Part shown: in pieces, positions 1-6,298 of the stretch
How positions within the stretch are numbered: the first letter of the stretch is position 1
Layout: each line of letters begins with the position of its first letter
From: Zoogloea sp.
GTDB taxonomy: Bacteria > Pseudomonadota > Gammaproteobacteria > Burkholderiales > Rhodocyclaceae
Direction: 5' to 3'
DNA: 7,006 nucleotides
Assembly: GCA_016790385.1 (NCBI GenBank)
Contig: JAEUNV010000242.1
Location: 1 to 7,006 of the forward strand
The notes under the pieces: generated by a model
Told to the model about the DNA's origin: nothing
Databases searched by the model: none
What the model saw: only the letters and a program-made list of their open reading frames with translations
Position numbers and translations under genes: made by a program

Positions 1-30
1 CGGGCCGCGGAACGGCGCCGGAGAGACACC

Positions 31-1044
31 ATGAGCGATCCAGTGATCCACAACCTGCGGGACGGCACCCGCTTTACCCAGCTACCCGGCGACACCCTGC
101 TGCGGGCCGGGCTGCGGGCCGGCATCGGCCTGTCCTACGAATGCAACTCGGGGGGCTGCGGCGGCTGCAAGTTTGAGCTGCTCGAAGGCCAGGTCGAGAC
201 CCTTTGGGCCGATGCGCCGGGCCTCGGCGAGCGGGACCGGCGCCGGGGCCGGCACCTGGCCTGCCAGTGCCGTGCCCTCGGCGATGTGTCCATCAAGCTG
301 GCGACCGGCCCGGAATATGTGCCGCCCATCCTGCCCCGGCGGCGGCGGGCGGTGCTCGCCGGCACCCGCGACATCACCCACGACATCCGGGAGTTCCGCT
401 TCGTGACAGACGGGTCGGCGGATTTTCTGCCGGGGCAGTTCGCCATGCTCGACCTGCCCGGGGTGGGGGCGTCCCGCGCCTATTCCCTGTCGAACACGCC
501 GAATGCCGCCGGGGAGTGGCATTTCCAGGTCCGCCGCGTGGCGGGCGGGCAGGGTAGCGCGGTGCTCTTCGACGTGCTTGCGCCGGGGGCCGAGGTGGGG
601 CTGGACGGACCTTACGGGGTGGCCTACCTCCGCCCCGATGCACCCCGCGATCTGGTGTGCGTGGCGGGGGGCTCCGGCCTGGCACCGATGATCTCCATCG
701 CCCGGGGGGCGGTCGAGGCCGGCATGCTGGCCAACCGCCGTCTGCATTTCTTCTATGGCGCGCGGGAGCCCCGTGACGTGTGCGGTGAGCCGATGCTGGC
801 CGCACTCGCGGGCTTCGGCGAGCGTATCGACTACTGCCCGGTGGTCTCCTCCCCGGGCGTGGAGGGCTGGGCGGGTGCCACGGGCTTCGTGCACACCCGC
901 CTTCCCCAGGCCCTGTCGGCGCCGCTGGCGGATTACGAGTTCTACTTTGCCGGCCCGCCGCCCATGACCCAGGCCCTCCAGGAAATGCTGATGGTGGAGC
1001 ACCGGGTGCCTTTTGAGCAGATCCATTTCGATCGATTCTTTTGA
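31..1044 (+). CDS. tmoF: Toluene/aromatic monooxygenase reductase subunit (TmoF/TbuC type; 2Fe-2S, FAD, NADH)
   Basis: This 337-residue protein is the electron-transfer reductase of a soluble diiron aromatic monooxygenase: it takes electrons from NADH through FAD and a plant-type [2Fe-2S] cluster and passes them to the Rieske ferredoxin/hydroxylase in the cytoplasm. The N-terminal ferredoxin domain (about 1-95) has cluster ligands C38, C43, C46 and C78 (CNSGGCGGC, then LACQ). The FAD domain (about 103-200) carries RAYSLSN at 149-155 and DGPYG at 192-196. The NAD domain (about 205-337) has GGSGLAP at 213-219, YGAR at 242-245 and AGPPPM near 307-312. The ending VPFEQIHFDRFF closely matches my memory of Pseudomonas mendocina TmoF, and the length fits TmoF/TbuC better than the roughly 353-residue phenol hydroxylase DmpP. 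A GGAGAG at 20-25 lies 5 nt before the ATG. The gene is normally last in the monooxygenase operon, so oxygenase genes are expected upstream. A reductase for a related alkene or phenol monooxygenase is the main alternative. Confidence 0.9.
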   Translation: MSDPVIHNLRDGTRFTQLPGDTLLRAGLRAGIGLSYECNSGGCGGCKFELLEGQVETLWADAPGLGERDRRRGRHLACQCRALGDVSIKLATGPEYVPPILPRRRRAVLAGTRDITHDIREFRFVTDGSADFLPGQFAMLDLPGVGASRAYSLSNTPNAAGEWHFQVRRVAGGQGSAVLFDVLAPGAEVGLDGPYGVAYLRPDAPRDLVCVAGGSGLAPMISIARGAVEAGMLANRRLHFFYGAREPRDVCGEPMLAALAGFGERIDYCPVVSSPGVEGWAGATGFVHTRLPQALSAPLADYEFYFAGPPPMTQALQEMLMVEHRVPFEQIHFDRFF

Positions 1045-1045
1045 G

Positions 1046-1059
1046 GTTCCGCGAGGAAC
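1046..1059 (+). other. Small GNRA-tetraloop hairpin between reductase and channel genes
   Basis: GTTCC and GGAAC form a perfect 5-bp stem around a GCGA loop, which is a GNRA tetraloop. It begins 2 nt after the tmoF stop codon and ends just before the ribosome binding site of the channel gene. It is too short and lacks a T-tract, so it is unlikely to be a terminator. It could modestly affect mRNA stability or translation of the next gene, or be chance. Confidence 0.3.
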
Positions 1060-1065
1060 GGATGT

Positions 1066-1070
1066 GGAGA
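1066..1070 (+). promoter_or_regulatory. Ribosome binding site that fixes the channel start at 1076
   Basis: GGAGA lies 5 nt before ATG 1076. The in-frame ATG at 1013 lies inside tmoF, and would put 21 extra residues in front of a normal signal peptide. The 1076 start is therefore preferred. Confidence 0.75.
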
Positions 1071-1075
1071 CAAGA

Positions 1076-2479
1076 ATGAAAACAAGACAAGGGAAGGGAC
1101 AACACCACCCGCGCCGGCTGCGGGGCGCGACGCTGGCGCTGGCCATCGCCGCGGCCGCTGGCACGGCCCACGCCACCGATGTCTTCCGCCTGGAAGGCTT
1201 TGGCGCCATCTCCCGGGGCATGGGGGGCGTGGCCACGGCCCAGGACGTGGGGCCGGCCGGCATGATGACCAATCCGGCCACTCTGTCACTGATGACCGCC
1301 GACAACACCGCCCAGGTGGGGCTTGATCTGGTCACCACCGACATCGACGTCACCAACCGCAATACCGGCGAGCACGTTCATTCGGGCGATCACAGCAACA
1401 ACCGCGGCCCCTACATGGCGCCGCAGGCCGCCTTCACCCGCCGCGTGGGGGAATGGACCTTCGGCCTTGGCGCCTTCGCCCAGGGCGGTCTGGGCACCGA
1501 GTTCGGGCGCAGCAGCTTCCTGTCCCGGGCCACCGGTGGCATTGACACCGGCCTCGAGAACTCCAGCCGATTGCTGGTGCTCAACATCCCGCTGGCGGCA
1601 AGTTTCCGCGCAACCGAGGCCCTGACCATCGGGGGTGGCGTCGATGCGGTGTGGCAGGGCCTCAACCTGAACCTGCTGCTGGGTGCCGACCAGGTGGGCA
1701 GCCTGATCGGGGCGTCGCGGGTGTCCGGCTCCCTGCTGCCGGTGCTGGGCGGGCTGCCGGATCTGCGCGGTGCCCACTTCAGCCTGACCCGCAATGCACC
1801 GCTGGCCAGCGGTGTCAGCGCCTGGGGCTATACCGGGCGCGTTGGCATGACCTACGCCCTGACGCCGGCCACGCGCCTGGGGGCGGCCTACACCACCCGT
1901 AGCCGGGTGGCCGACATGGAGGGCCGGGCCACGCTCACCGCCATCGACGGGGTGGCCGGGCAGATTCCCCTGGGGGGCAAGATCCGCATCCGTGACTTCC
2001 AGATGCCTGCCGTGGCCAACCTGGGGGTCAGCCATCGGGTCAACGATCAGCTCACCCTGGCGGCGGATGTGTCGCGGGTCTTCTGGTCCAGCGTGATGAA
2101 GGACATCAAGGTGGGCTTTGTGGCCGATGCCGGGGGCGATCTGAACATCCTGCTGCCCCAGAACTACAAGGACCAGACCATCCTGGCCATGGGCGCGGCC
2201 TGGCAGATGGACTCCCGCTGGACCCTGCGCGGTGGTCTGCGCCTGGCCCAGCAGGCCCTGTCGTCGTCCACCCTCTTCGCGGTGATTCCGGCCACGCCGC
2301 GCAAGCATGTGTCGGTGGGCGTGGGCTATGCGCTGTCGCCCAGCTCATCGGTGGATTTCGCCTGGTCCCACGCTTTCCAGGAGAACATGAACAACGTCTC
2401 GCTGCCCAACACGTCGGCCCCCATTCGGGTGAGCCATGCGCAGGATAATGCGACGCTTGTTTACGCGTATCGATTCTGA
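1076..2479 (+). CDS. FadL-family outer-membrane aromatic hydrocarbon channel (TodX/TbuX-like)
   Basis: A 467-residue outer-membrane beta-barrel of the FadL family (OMPP1/TodX), which lets hydrophobic molecules diffuse across the outer membrane. Starting at ATG 1076 gives a clear signal peptide: a basic stretch (residues 2-17), a hydrophobic core (about 18-29) and a likely cleavage after A-H-A at residue 33. The mature N-terminus shows the FadL hatch pattern: FRLEGFGAISRGMGG followed by a conserved NPA at 66-68. The protein ends in YAYRF; a terminal Phe is the usual signal for barrel assembly by BAM. Family members TodX, TmoX and TbuX are linked to toluene degradation operons, and the position 31 nt after tmoF supports an aromatic substrate. 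Long-chain fatty acid uptake is the alternative but is less likely here. It probably shares a transcript with tmoF. The family is nearly certain; the exact substrate is inferred. Confidence 0.92.
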   Translation: MKTRQGKGQHHPRRLRGATLALAIAAAAGTAHATDVFRLEGFGAISRGMGGVATAQDVGPAGMMTNPATLSLMTADNTAQVGLDLVTTDIDVTNRNTGEHVHSGDHSNNRGPYMAPQAAFTRRVGEWTFGLGAFAQGGLGTEFGRSSFLSRATGGIDTGLENSSRLLVLNIPLAASFRATEALTIGGGVDAVWQGLNLNLLLGADQVGSLIGASRVSGSLLPVLGGLPDLRGAHFSLTRNAPLASGVSAWGYTGRVGMTYALTPATRLGAAYTTRSRVADMEGRATLTAIDGVAGQIPLGGKIRIRDFQMPAVANLGVSHRVNDQLTLAADVSRVFWSSVMKDIKVGFVADAGGDLNILLPQNYKDQTILAMGAAWQMDSRWTLRGGLRLAQQALSSSTLFAVIPATPRKHVSVGVGYALSPSSSVDFAWSHAFQENMNNVSLPNTSAPIRVSHAQDNATLVYAYRF

Positions 2480-2502
2480 GCGCGCATCCTTGCACCTCGC
2501 CG

Positions 2503-2531
2503 GCGCCCTGCACAGATGGTGTGCAGGGCGC
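2503..2531 (+). repeat. Perfect 12-bp inverted repeat (hairpin) between channel and sensor kinase genes
   Basis: GCGCCCTGCACA (2503-2514) is exactly complementary to TGTGCAGGGCGC (2520-2531), with a 5-nt loop GATGG; the stem can extend outward through wobble and GC pairs to about 2498-2536. It starts 23 nt after the channel stop codon. There is no T-run after it, so it is not a textbook intrinsic terminator. Possible roles are partial termination or attenuation, an mRNA 3'-end stabiliser separating the abundant catabolic transcript from the regulator genes, or a protein operator. The structure is seen directly; the role is inferred. Confidence 0.65.
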
Positions 2532-2551
2532 TGGTGCGCGTGCTCCGGGGT

Positions 2552-2558
2552 GAGGAAG
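2552..2558 (+). promoter_or_regulatory. Ribosome binding site that fixes the TmoS start at 2567
   Basis: GAGGAAG lies 8 nt before ATG 2567. The upstream in-frame ATG at 2516 falls partly in the loop of the inverted repeat and has no Shine-Dalgarno sequence. An in-frame GTG at 2558 overlaps this site itself. ATG 2567 is therefore the best start. Confidence 0.7.
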
Positions 2559-2566
2559 TGAAAGCG

Positions 2567-5461
2567 ATGATTCCCGACGACGATATATGCAGGGTTGCGC
2601 GGCGCACCTCGGTGCGCGGGGTGGTGATCGAGGCCGGGGATGCACGGGATGTGCGGCGGCAGAAGATGGCCCGGATCATCCTGGATTCCATGTACCAGTT
2701 TCTGGGCTTGCTGGACCTGGATGGGACGGTGCTCGAGATCAACCAGGCGGCCCTCGACGGGGCGGGTGTTGGCCTGGAGGACGTGATCGGCCGGCCTTTC
2801 TGGGAGGCGCGCTGGTGGGAAGTGTCGGAAGAGGTGCGCCACCGGGTGCGGGAGATGATCGCCACGGCCCGCACCGGCCGGTTTGTCCGCTGCGACTTCG
2901 AAGTCTTCGGTGATCTCAAGGGCAGCCGCACCATCGTCATCGATTTCTCGCTCACGCCCATCCTGGACGACGAAGGCGAGGTGGCCTTCCTGTTGCCGGA
3001 GGGGCGCAACATCACCGAGAAGATTGCCGGCAATGCGGAGTTGTCGCGCACGAACAGCGAGCTGCAAGGCGCCCTTGAACGCCTGAAGGAGCTGGACGGC
3101 TACAAGACTCGCTTCTTCGCCAATGTCAGTCACGAACTGCGCACGCCCCTGGCCCTGATCCTCGGTCCGGTGGACCAGCTCATCAAGGACGGGACGGGGC
3201 TGGGCGAGCGGGAGCGCTTCCGCCTCGCCGCCATCCAGCGCAACGCCCGCAGCCTGTTGCAACAGGTAAACAATCTGCTCGACCTGGCCCGCATCGACGC
3301 CGACCGGATGCCCATGGCCTACGTCAATGCCGATCTGGTGGCCCTGGTGCGGGAGATCGCGGCGGGCTTCGAGGCCGCGGCGGAAGACCGCCACATCAGC
3401 CTGGGCCTGCGCGGCGAGGACGAACTGTATGCGGAGGTGGATCGGGCCAAGTTTGTGCGGGTGATGGCCAATCTGCTCTCCAATGCCTTCAAGTTCACCC
3501 CGGCCGGCGGGCGGATTGCCTGTCAGTTGGAGAGCGTGCCCGGCGGGCGGGTGCTGATTGGCGTGCAGGACACCGGCCCCGGCGTGCCCGATGCCTTGAA
3601 AGCGCACATCTTCGACCGCTTCACCCAGGGCCGCGATGACCCCGGGGCCGGTGGCAGCGGCCTGGGTCTCAACATCGTGAAGGAGTTCGTGGACCTGCAC
3701 CGGGGCACCGTGGTGGTGATGGATGCGCCGGGGGGCGGCGCCCTGTTCCAGGTGGAGCTGCCGGCCCGGGCACCGGAGGGGGCCTTTGTGCGCGGTGGTG
3801 GCGGGAAGGACATGCCGGGTCTGACCGAGGGGGACTTTCCCCTGGCGCCGGATCTGCCCCGGCCGGCCGCCGGGGTCTTTCACCCGGGCAAGCCCAAGGT
3901 GCTGGTGGCCGAGGACAACCCGGATCTGCGCCTGTTTCTCTACGACGTGCTGGCGGACGAGTACAACGTGATCCTGCGGGAGGACGGGGAGGCCGCCTTC
4001 CAGGCGGCAATCGCCGACCCGCCCGATCTCATCATCACCGACCTGATGATGCCGCGCTGGGGGGGCGAGCGCTTTGTGCGCGCCCTCGGCGAGTGGCGTG
4101 ATTTTCCCCGCGTACCGGTGCTGGTGCTGTCGGCCCGGGCCGACGACGCCCTGCGCGAGAACCTGCTCGAGCACCTGGTGCAGGACTACCTCACCAAGCC
4201 CTTCTCGGCTCGGGAATTGCGGGCGCGGGCGCGCAACCTGGTGACGGTGAAGCGCACCGTGGACATTCTCCAACGCGAACTCAACTCCCAGGCCTCGGAC
4301 ATCCTGGAGCTGACCGCCGGCCTGGTGGCAAGCCGCAAGTCCTTGCAGCGCAGTTTTGCCGCACTCCAGGTTTCCGACCGCCGCTGGCAGGGGCTCTACG
4401 AGAACACTGCGGTGGGGATTGCCCTGGCGGATCGGGACGGCAAGATCCTGTCCGCCAATCCGGCGCTCCAGCGCATGCTGGGTTTTGCCCGCGAGGAGAT
4501 CGTGGGCGTCTCGCTGATAGAGCTCACCGCGCCGTCCGAACGGGGCCTCACCGAGCGCAACGTGCATGGCCTGTTCGATGGCGACTTTCCGAGCTACACG
4601 GTGCAGAAGCACTACGAGACAAAGGGCGGGGCCTACCTGTGGGCCAATGTGTGCGCCTCGCGCATTCCGGCCATGGACGATGCGGGCCCCATGCTGGCGG
4701 TGATCGTCGAGGACATCACGGCCCGCATGGAGGCCGAGCGCTCCCTGGCGGCGACCCGCGCGGAGCTGACCCGGGTGGCGCGTTTTACCGCGATGGGCGA
4801 GCTGGTGGCCTCCATCGCCCACGAGATCAATCAGCCCCTGGCGGCGGTCATCACCAACAGTCAGGCGGCGCTGCGTTGGCTGTCCCATGACGAGCCGAAC
4901 CTGGTCGAGGTGGCTGCCGCGCTTCAGCGGGCCAACCGCGACGCGAGCCTGGCGGGCGAGGTCATCTCCCGCATCCGTGGCTTCCTGCGGGCCGGCCGGA
5001 TTCGGCGCGCGCCGGTGGACCTGGGGCGGATGCTCGATGAAGTCGTGCAGATGCTGCAAATGATGTTGACCGAGGCCGGCGTGCGGCTCGGGGTCAGGCT
5101 GCCCCAGCCTCCGCCCCCGCTGGTGGCCGACGTGGTGCAGTTGCAGCAGGTGCTCATCAACCTGGTGGTCAACGCGGAGGACGCCATGCGCGAGCAGTCG
5201 GGGCGGGAGCGGCTGATACAGATCGACGTGGCCCCCGATCCGGCGGGGGGGCTGTGCTTTACGGTGCGCGACAGCGGCCCCGGGGTTGCCGAAGGCTCCG
5301 AGTCGAAGATGTTCGAGGCCTTCTTCTCCACCAAGCCGGATGGCCTGGGCATGGGCCTGGCCATCAGCCGCGGCATTGTGGAGAACCATGGCGGGCGCCT
5401 GTGGCTGGAAAGGGAGGGCGCCCCCGGCGCGTGTTTCAAATTCACCATTCCCGATGCTTGA
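2567..5461 (+). CDS. tmoS: TodS/TmoS-type hybrid double sensor histidine kinase
   Basis: A 964-residue soluble phosphorelay kinase with the full TodS/TmoS/TutC layout and no membrane segment. Domains: PAS1 about 33-150 (effector sensor); HisKA1 about 178-245 with H189 in NVSHELRTPL; HATPase about 288-402 (N-box 302-306, DTGPG 335-339, GSGLGL 363-368); receiver about 443-555 with phospho-acceptor D492, acidic pair E449/D450, S522 and K544; a probable coiled coil about 560-602; PAS2 about 603-722; HisKA2 about 735-805 with H752 in AHEINQPL; and a final HATPase about 850-962 (DSGPG 902-906, GLGMGL 926-931). The phosphorelay is expected to run H189 to D492 to H752 and then to the TmoT regulator. 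These residues match TodS H190, D500 and H760 as I recall them. TodS relatives bind toluene-like effectors with PAS1 in the cytoplasm. The extreme N-terminus shows no clear leucine zipper. Its position after the channel gene and before a TodT-like regulator supports control of the monooxygenase. A TutC/TdiS-type regulator of anaerobic toluene activation is the closest alternative. Confidence 0.93.
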   Translation: MIPDDDICRVARRTSVRGVVIEAGDARDVRRQKMARIILDSMYQFLGLLDLDGTVLEINQAALDGAGVGLEDVIGRPFWEARWWEVSEEVRHRVREMIATARTGRFVRCDFEVFGDLKGSRTIVIDFSLTPILDDEGEVAFLLPEGRNITEKIAGNAELSRTNSELQGALERLKELDGYKTRFFANVSHELRTPLALILGPVDQLIKDGTGLGERERFRLAAIQRNARSLLQQVNNLLDLARIDADRMPMAYVNADLVALVREIAAGFEAAAEDRHISLGLRGEDELYAEVDRAKFVRVMANLLSNAFKFTPAGGRIACQLESVPGGRVLIGVQDTGPGVPDALKAHIFDRFTQGRDDPGAGGSGLGLNIVKEFVDLHRGTVVVMDAPGGGALFQVELPARAPEGAFVRGGGGKDMPGLTEGDFPLAPDLPRPAAGVFHPGKPKVLVAEDNPDLRLFLYDVLADEYNVILREDGEAAFQAAIADPPDLIITDLMMPRWGGERFVRALGEWRDFPRVPVLVLSARADDALRENLLEHLVQDYLTKPFSARELRARARNLVTVKRTVDILQRELNSQASDILELTAGLVASRKSLQRSFAALQVSDRRWQGLYENTAVGIALADRDGKILSANPALQRMLGFAREEIVGVSLIELTAPSERGLTERNVHGLFDGDFPSYTVQKHYETKGGAYLWANVCASRIPAMDDAGPMLAVIVEDITARMEAERSLAATRAELTRVARFTAMGELVASIAHEINQPLAAVITNSQAALRWLSHDEPNLVEVAAALQRANRDASLAGEVISRIRGFLRAGRIRRAPVDLGRMLDEVVQMLQMMLTEAGVRLGVRLPQPPPPLVADVVQLQQVLINLVVNAEDAMREQSGRERLIQIDVAPDPAGGLCFTVRDSGPGVAEGSESKMFEAFFSTKPDGLGMGLAISRGIVENHGGRLWLEREGAPGACFKFTIPDA

Positions 5462-5520
5462 GCTTTGGCCATGGCCGGGTGACCGTGGGCGCCAAGGGCG
5501 TAAGCGGCGGGGTGCAAGGG

Positions 5521-5528
5521 AAGGGAGG
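5521..5528 (+). promoter_or_regulatory. Strong ribosome binding site for a GTG start of TmoT
   Basis: AAGGGAGG lies 5 nt before GTG 5534. No ATG sits in this frame near the start, and the resulting N-terminus MADSQEWVYVVDDD aligns directly with the beginning of the receiver domain, so the GTG start is well supported. Confidence 0.75.
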
Positions 5529-5533
5529 CCTGT

Positions 5534-6160
5534 GTGGCGGATAGTCAGGAATGGGTGTACGTGGTGGATGACGACCTCTCGGTGCGGGAGGCCCTGAGCA
5601 GCCTGATCCGATCGGTGGGCCTCCAGGTGGAAACCCATCCCTCGGCGGCGGCATTTCTGGCCGCACCGCGCCAGCCCCGGGTGGCCTGCCTGATCCTCGA
5701 TGTGCGCATGCCCGGCCTGAGCGGGCTGGAATTGCAGGCGCTGCTGGCGAGCTCCGGCGCCCTCATCCCCATCATCTTCATTACCGGGCATGGGGACATT
5801 CCCATGGCGGTGCGGGCCATCAAGAAGGGGGCGGTGGAGTTTCTGGCCAAGCCCTTCCGCGACGAGGATCTGCTGGCCGCGATCCGCGTGGCGCTGGCCC
5901 AGGCCCGCTGCGCCTTGCAGGTGGAGAGCGAGGTGGGGGAGATCCGTCGCCGTTATGCCTCGCTCACCGCGCGGGAGCGCGAGGTGATCGCCTTCATGGT
6001 GAAGGGCGCCCTCAACAAGCAGGCGGCGGCCGAACTTGGCGTGTCCGAGATGACGGTGAAGGTGCATCGCCACAACATCATGCACAAGATGGGGGTGACG
6101 ACCCTGCCGGACCTCGTTCGCATGGTGGAGCGCCTTCAGGCCGGCTCTGACCCGGGCTGA
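5534..6160 (+). CDS. tmoT: TodT/TmoT-type response regulator (receiver plus LuxR/FixJ DNA-binding domain)
   Basis: A 208-residue transcriptional activator that is the expected phospho-acceptor of the kinase encoded 72 nt upstream. The receiver domain (about 7-122) has the acidic pocket D12-D14, phospho-acceptor D56 in LILDVRMPG, T84 and K106; the segment GHGDIPMAVRAIKKGAVEF is typical of the FixJ/TodT group. A short linker leads to a LuxR-type helix-turn-helix (about 143-204), with recognition helix SEMTVKVHRHNIMHKM at 171-186, very like TodT. In Pseudomonas, TodT/TmoT bind palindromic tod/tmo boxes upstream of the catabolic operon. No such box was found by eye in the intergenic parts of this window, so the target promoter probably lies upstream of the oxygenase genes. 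Translation starts at GTG. Co-transcription with tmoS is likely. Confidence 0.92.
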   Translation: MADSQEWVYVVDDDLSVREALSSLIRSVGLQVETHPSAAAFLAAPRQPRVACLILDVRMPGLSGLELQALLASSGALIPIIFITGHGDIPMAVRAIKKGAVEFLAKPFRDEDLLAAIRVALAQARCALQVESEVGEIRRRYASLTAREREVIAFMVKGALNKQAAAELGVSEMTVKVHRHNIMHKMGVTTLPDLVRMVERLQAGSDPG

Positions 6161-6196
6161 GGTTTGAGCAATGTGGCCGCCCCGGCGGTGTTGACC

Positions 6197-6221
6197 GTAA
6201 AGGCAGGTAAAGGCCGGTTAA
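6197..6221 (+). promoter_or_regulatory. CpxR box with a third in-phase half-site
   Basis: GTAAA at 6197-6201 and GTAAA at 6207-6211 are separated by five bases, an exact match to the CpxR box consensus GTAAA-N5-GTAAA. A degenerate third copy, GTTAA, follows at 6217-6221, so the three half-sites repeat every 10 bp on one face of the helix; the first two share eight bases (GTAAAGGC). The site lies about 95 bp before the start codon of a CpxR-like regulator, consistent with autoregulation. The match is seen; binding is inferred. Confidence 0.65.
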
Positions 6222-6259
6222 TCCGTGACGGGAGCCTCGTTCGCGCCGGAAGCCTCTCG

Positions 6260-6265
6260 TATCAT
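6260..6265 (+). promoter_or_regulatory. Candidate -10 element of the cpxR promoter
   Basis: TATCAT matches TATAAT at five of six positions. No good -35 hexamer lies 16-18 bp upstream (TCGTTC at 17 bp), as expected for a promoter needing an activator. If used, the start point would be near 6272 and the CpxR box would span about -75 to -61. No clear terminator was found between 6161 and this element. Confidence 0.35.
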
Positions 6266-6298
6266 CGGGGGGCGTGATATCCGGGAGGCGAAGGCGCG

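Noticed and set aside
1013..1075. Upstream ATG for the channel gene at 1013
   Set aside because: It lies inside tmoF, adds 21 residues before a typical signal peptide, and ATG 1076 has its own well-spaced GGAGA.
82..1362. Minus-strand open frame of 426 codons opposite tmoF and the start of the channel gene
   Set aside because: It crosses the boundary of two well-supported + strand genes and shows no family motifs; another GC-driven antisense shadow.
2516..2566. Upstream ATG for the sensor kinase at 2516
   Set aside because: The ATG falls in the loop of the inverted repeat and has no ribosome binding site; GAGGAAG at 2552-2558 serves ATG 2567.
5467..5476. Palindrome GGCCATGGCC between tmoS and tmoT as an operator
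   Set aside because: A single 10-bp GC-rich palindrome is not unusual in this sequence, does not resemble a tod/tmo box, and has no partner site or promoter nearby.
2345..6085. Very long minus-strand open frame (1246 codons) opposite tmoS and tmoT
   Set aside because: It mirrors two clearly recognised genes on the + strand. In GC-rich genes the antisense frame often lacks stops. Its translation is rich in His, Gln, Arg, Gly and Pro with no recognisable domain.
6177..6188. CCGC/GCGG stem after the tmoT stop as a terminator
   Set aside because: The stem is only 4 bp with a 4-nt loop and no T-tract; expected often by chance at this GC content.
6191..6223. TTGACC at 6191 as a -35 element for a promoter over the CpxR box
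   Set aside because: No acceptable -10 hexamer lies 16-18 bp downstream; the nearest AT-rich hexamer, TTAATC at 6218, is 21 bp away.
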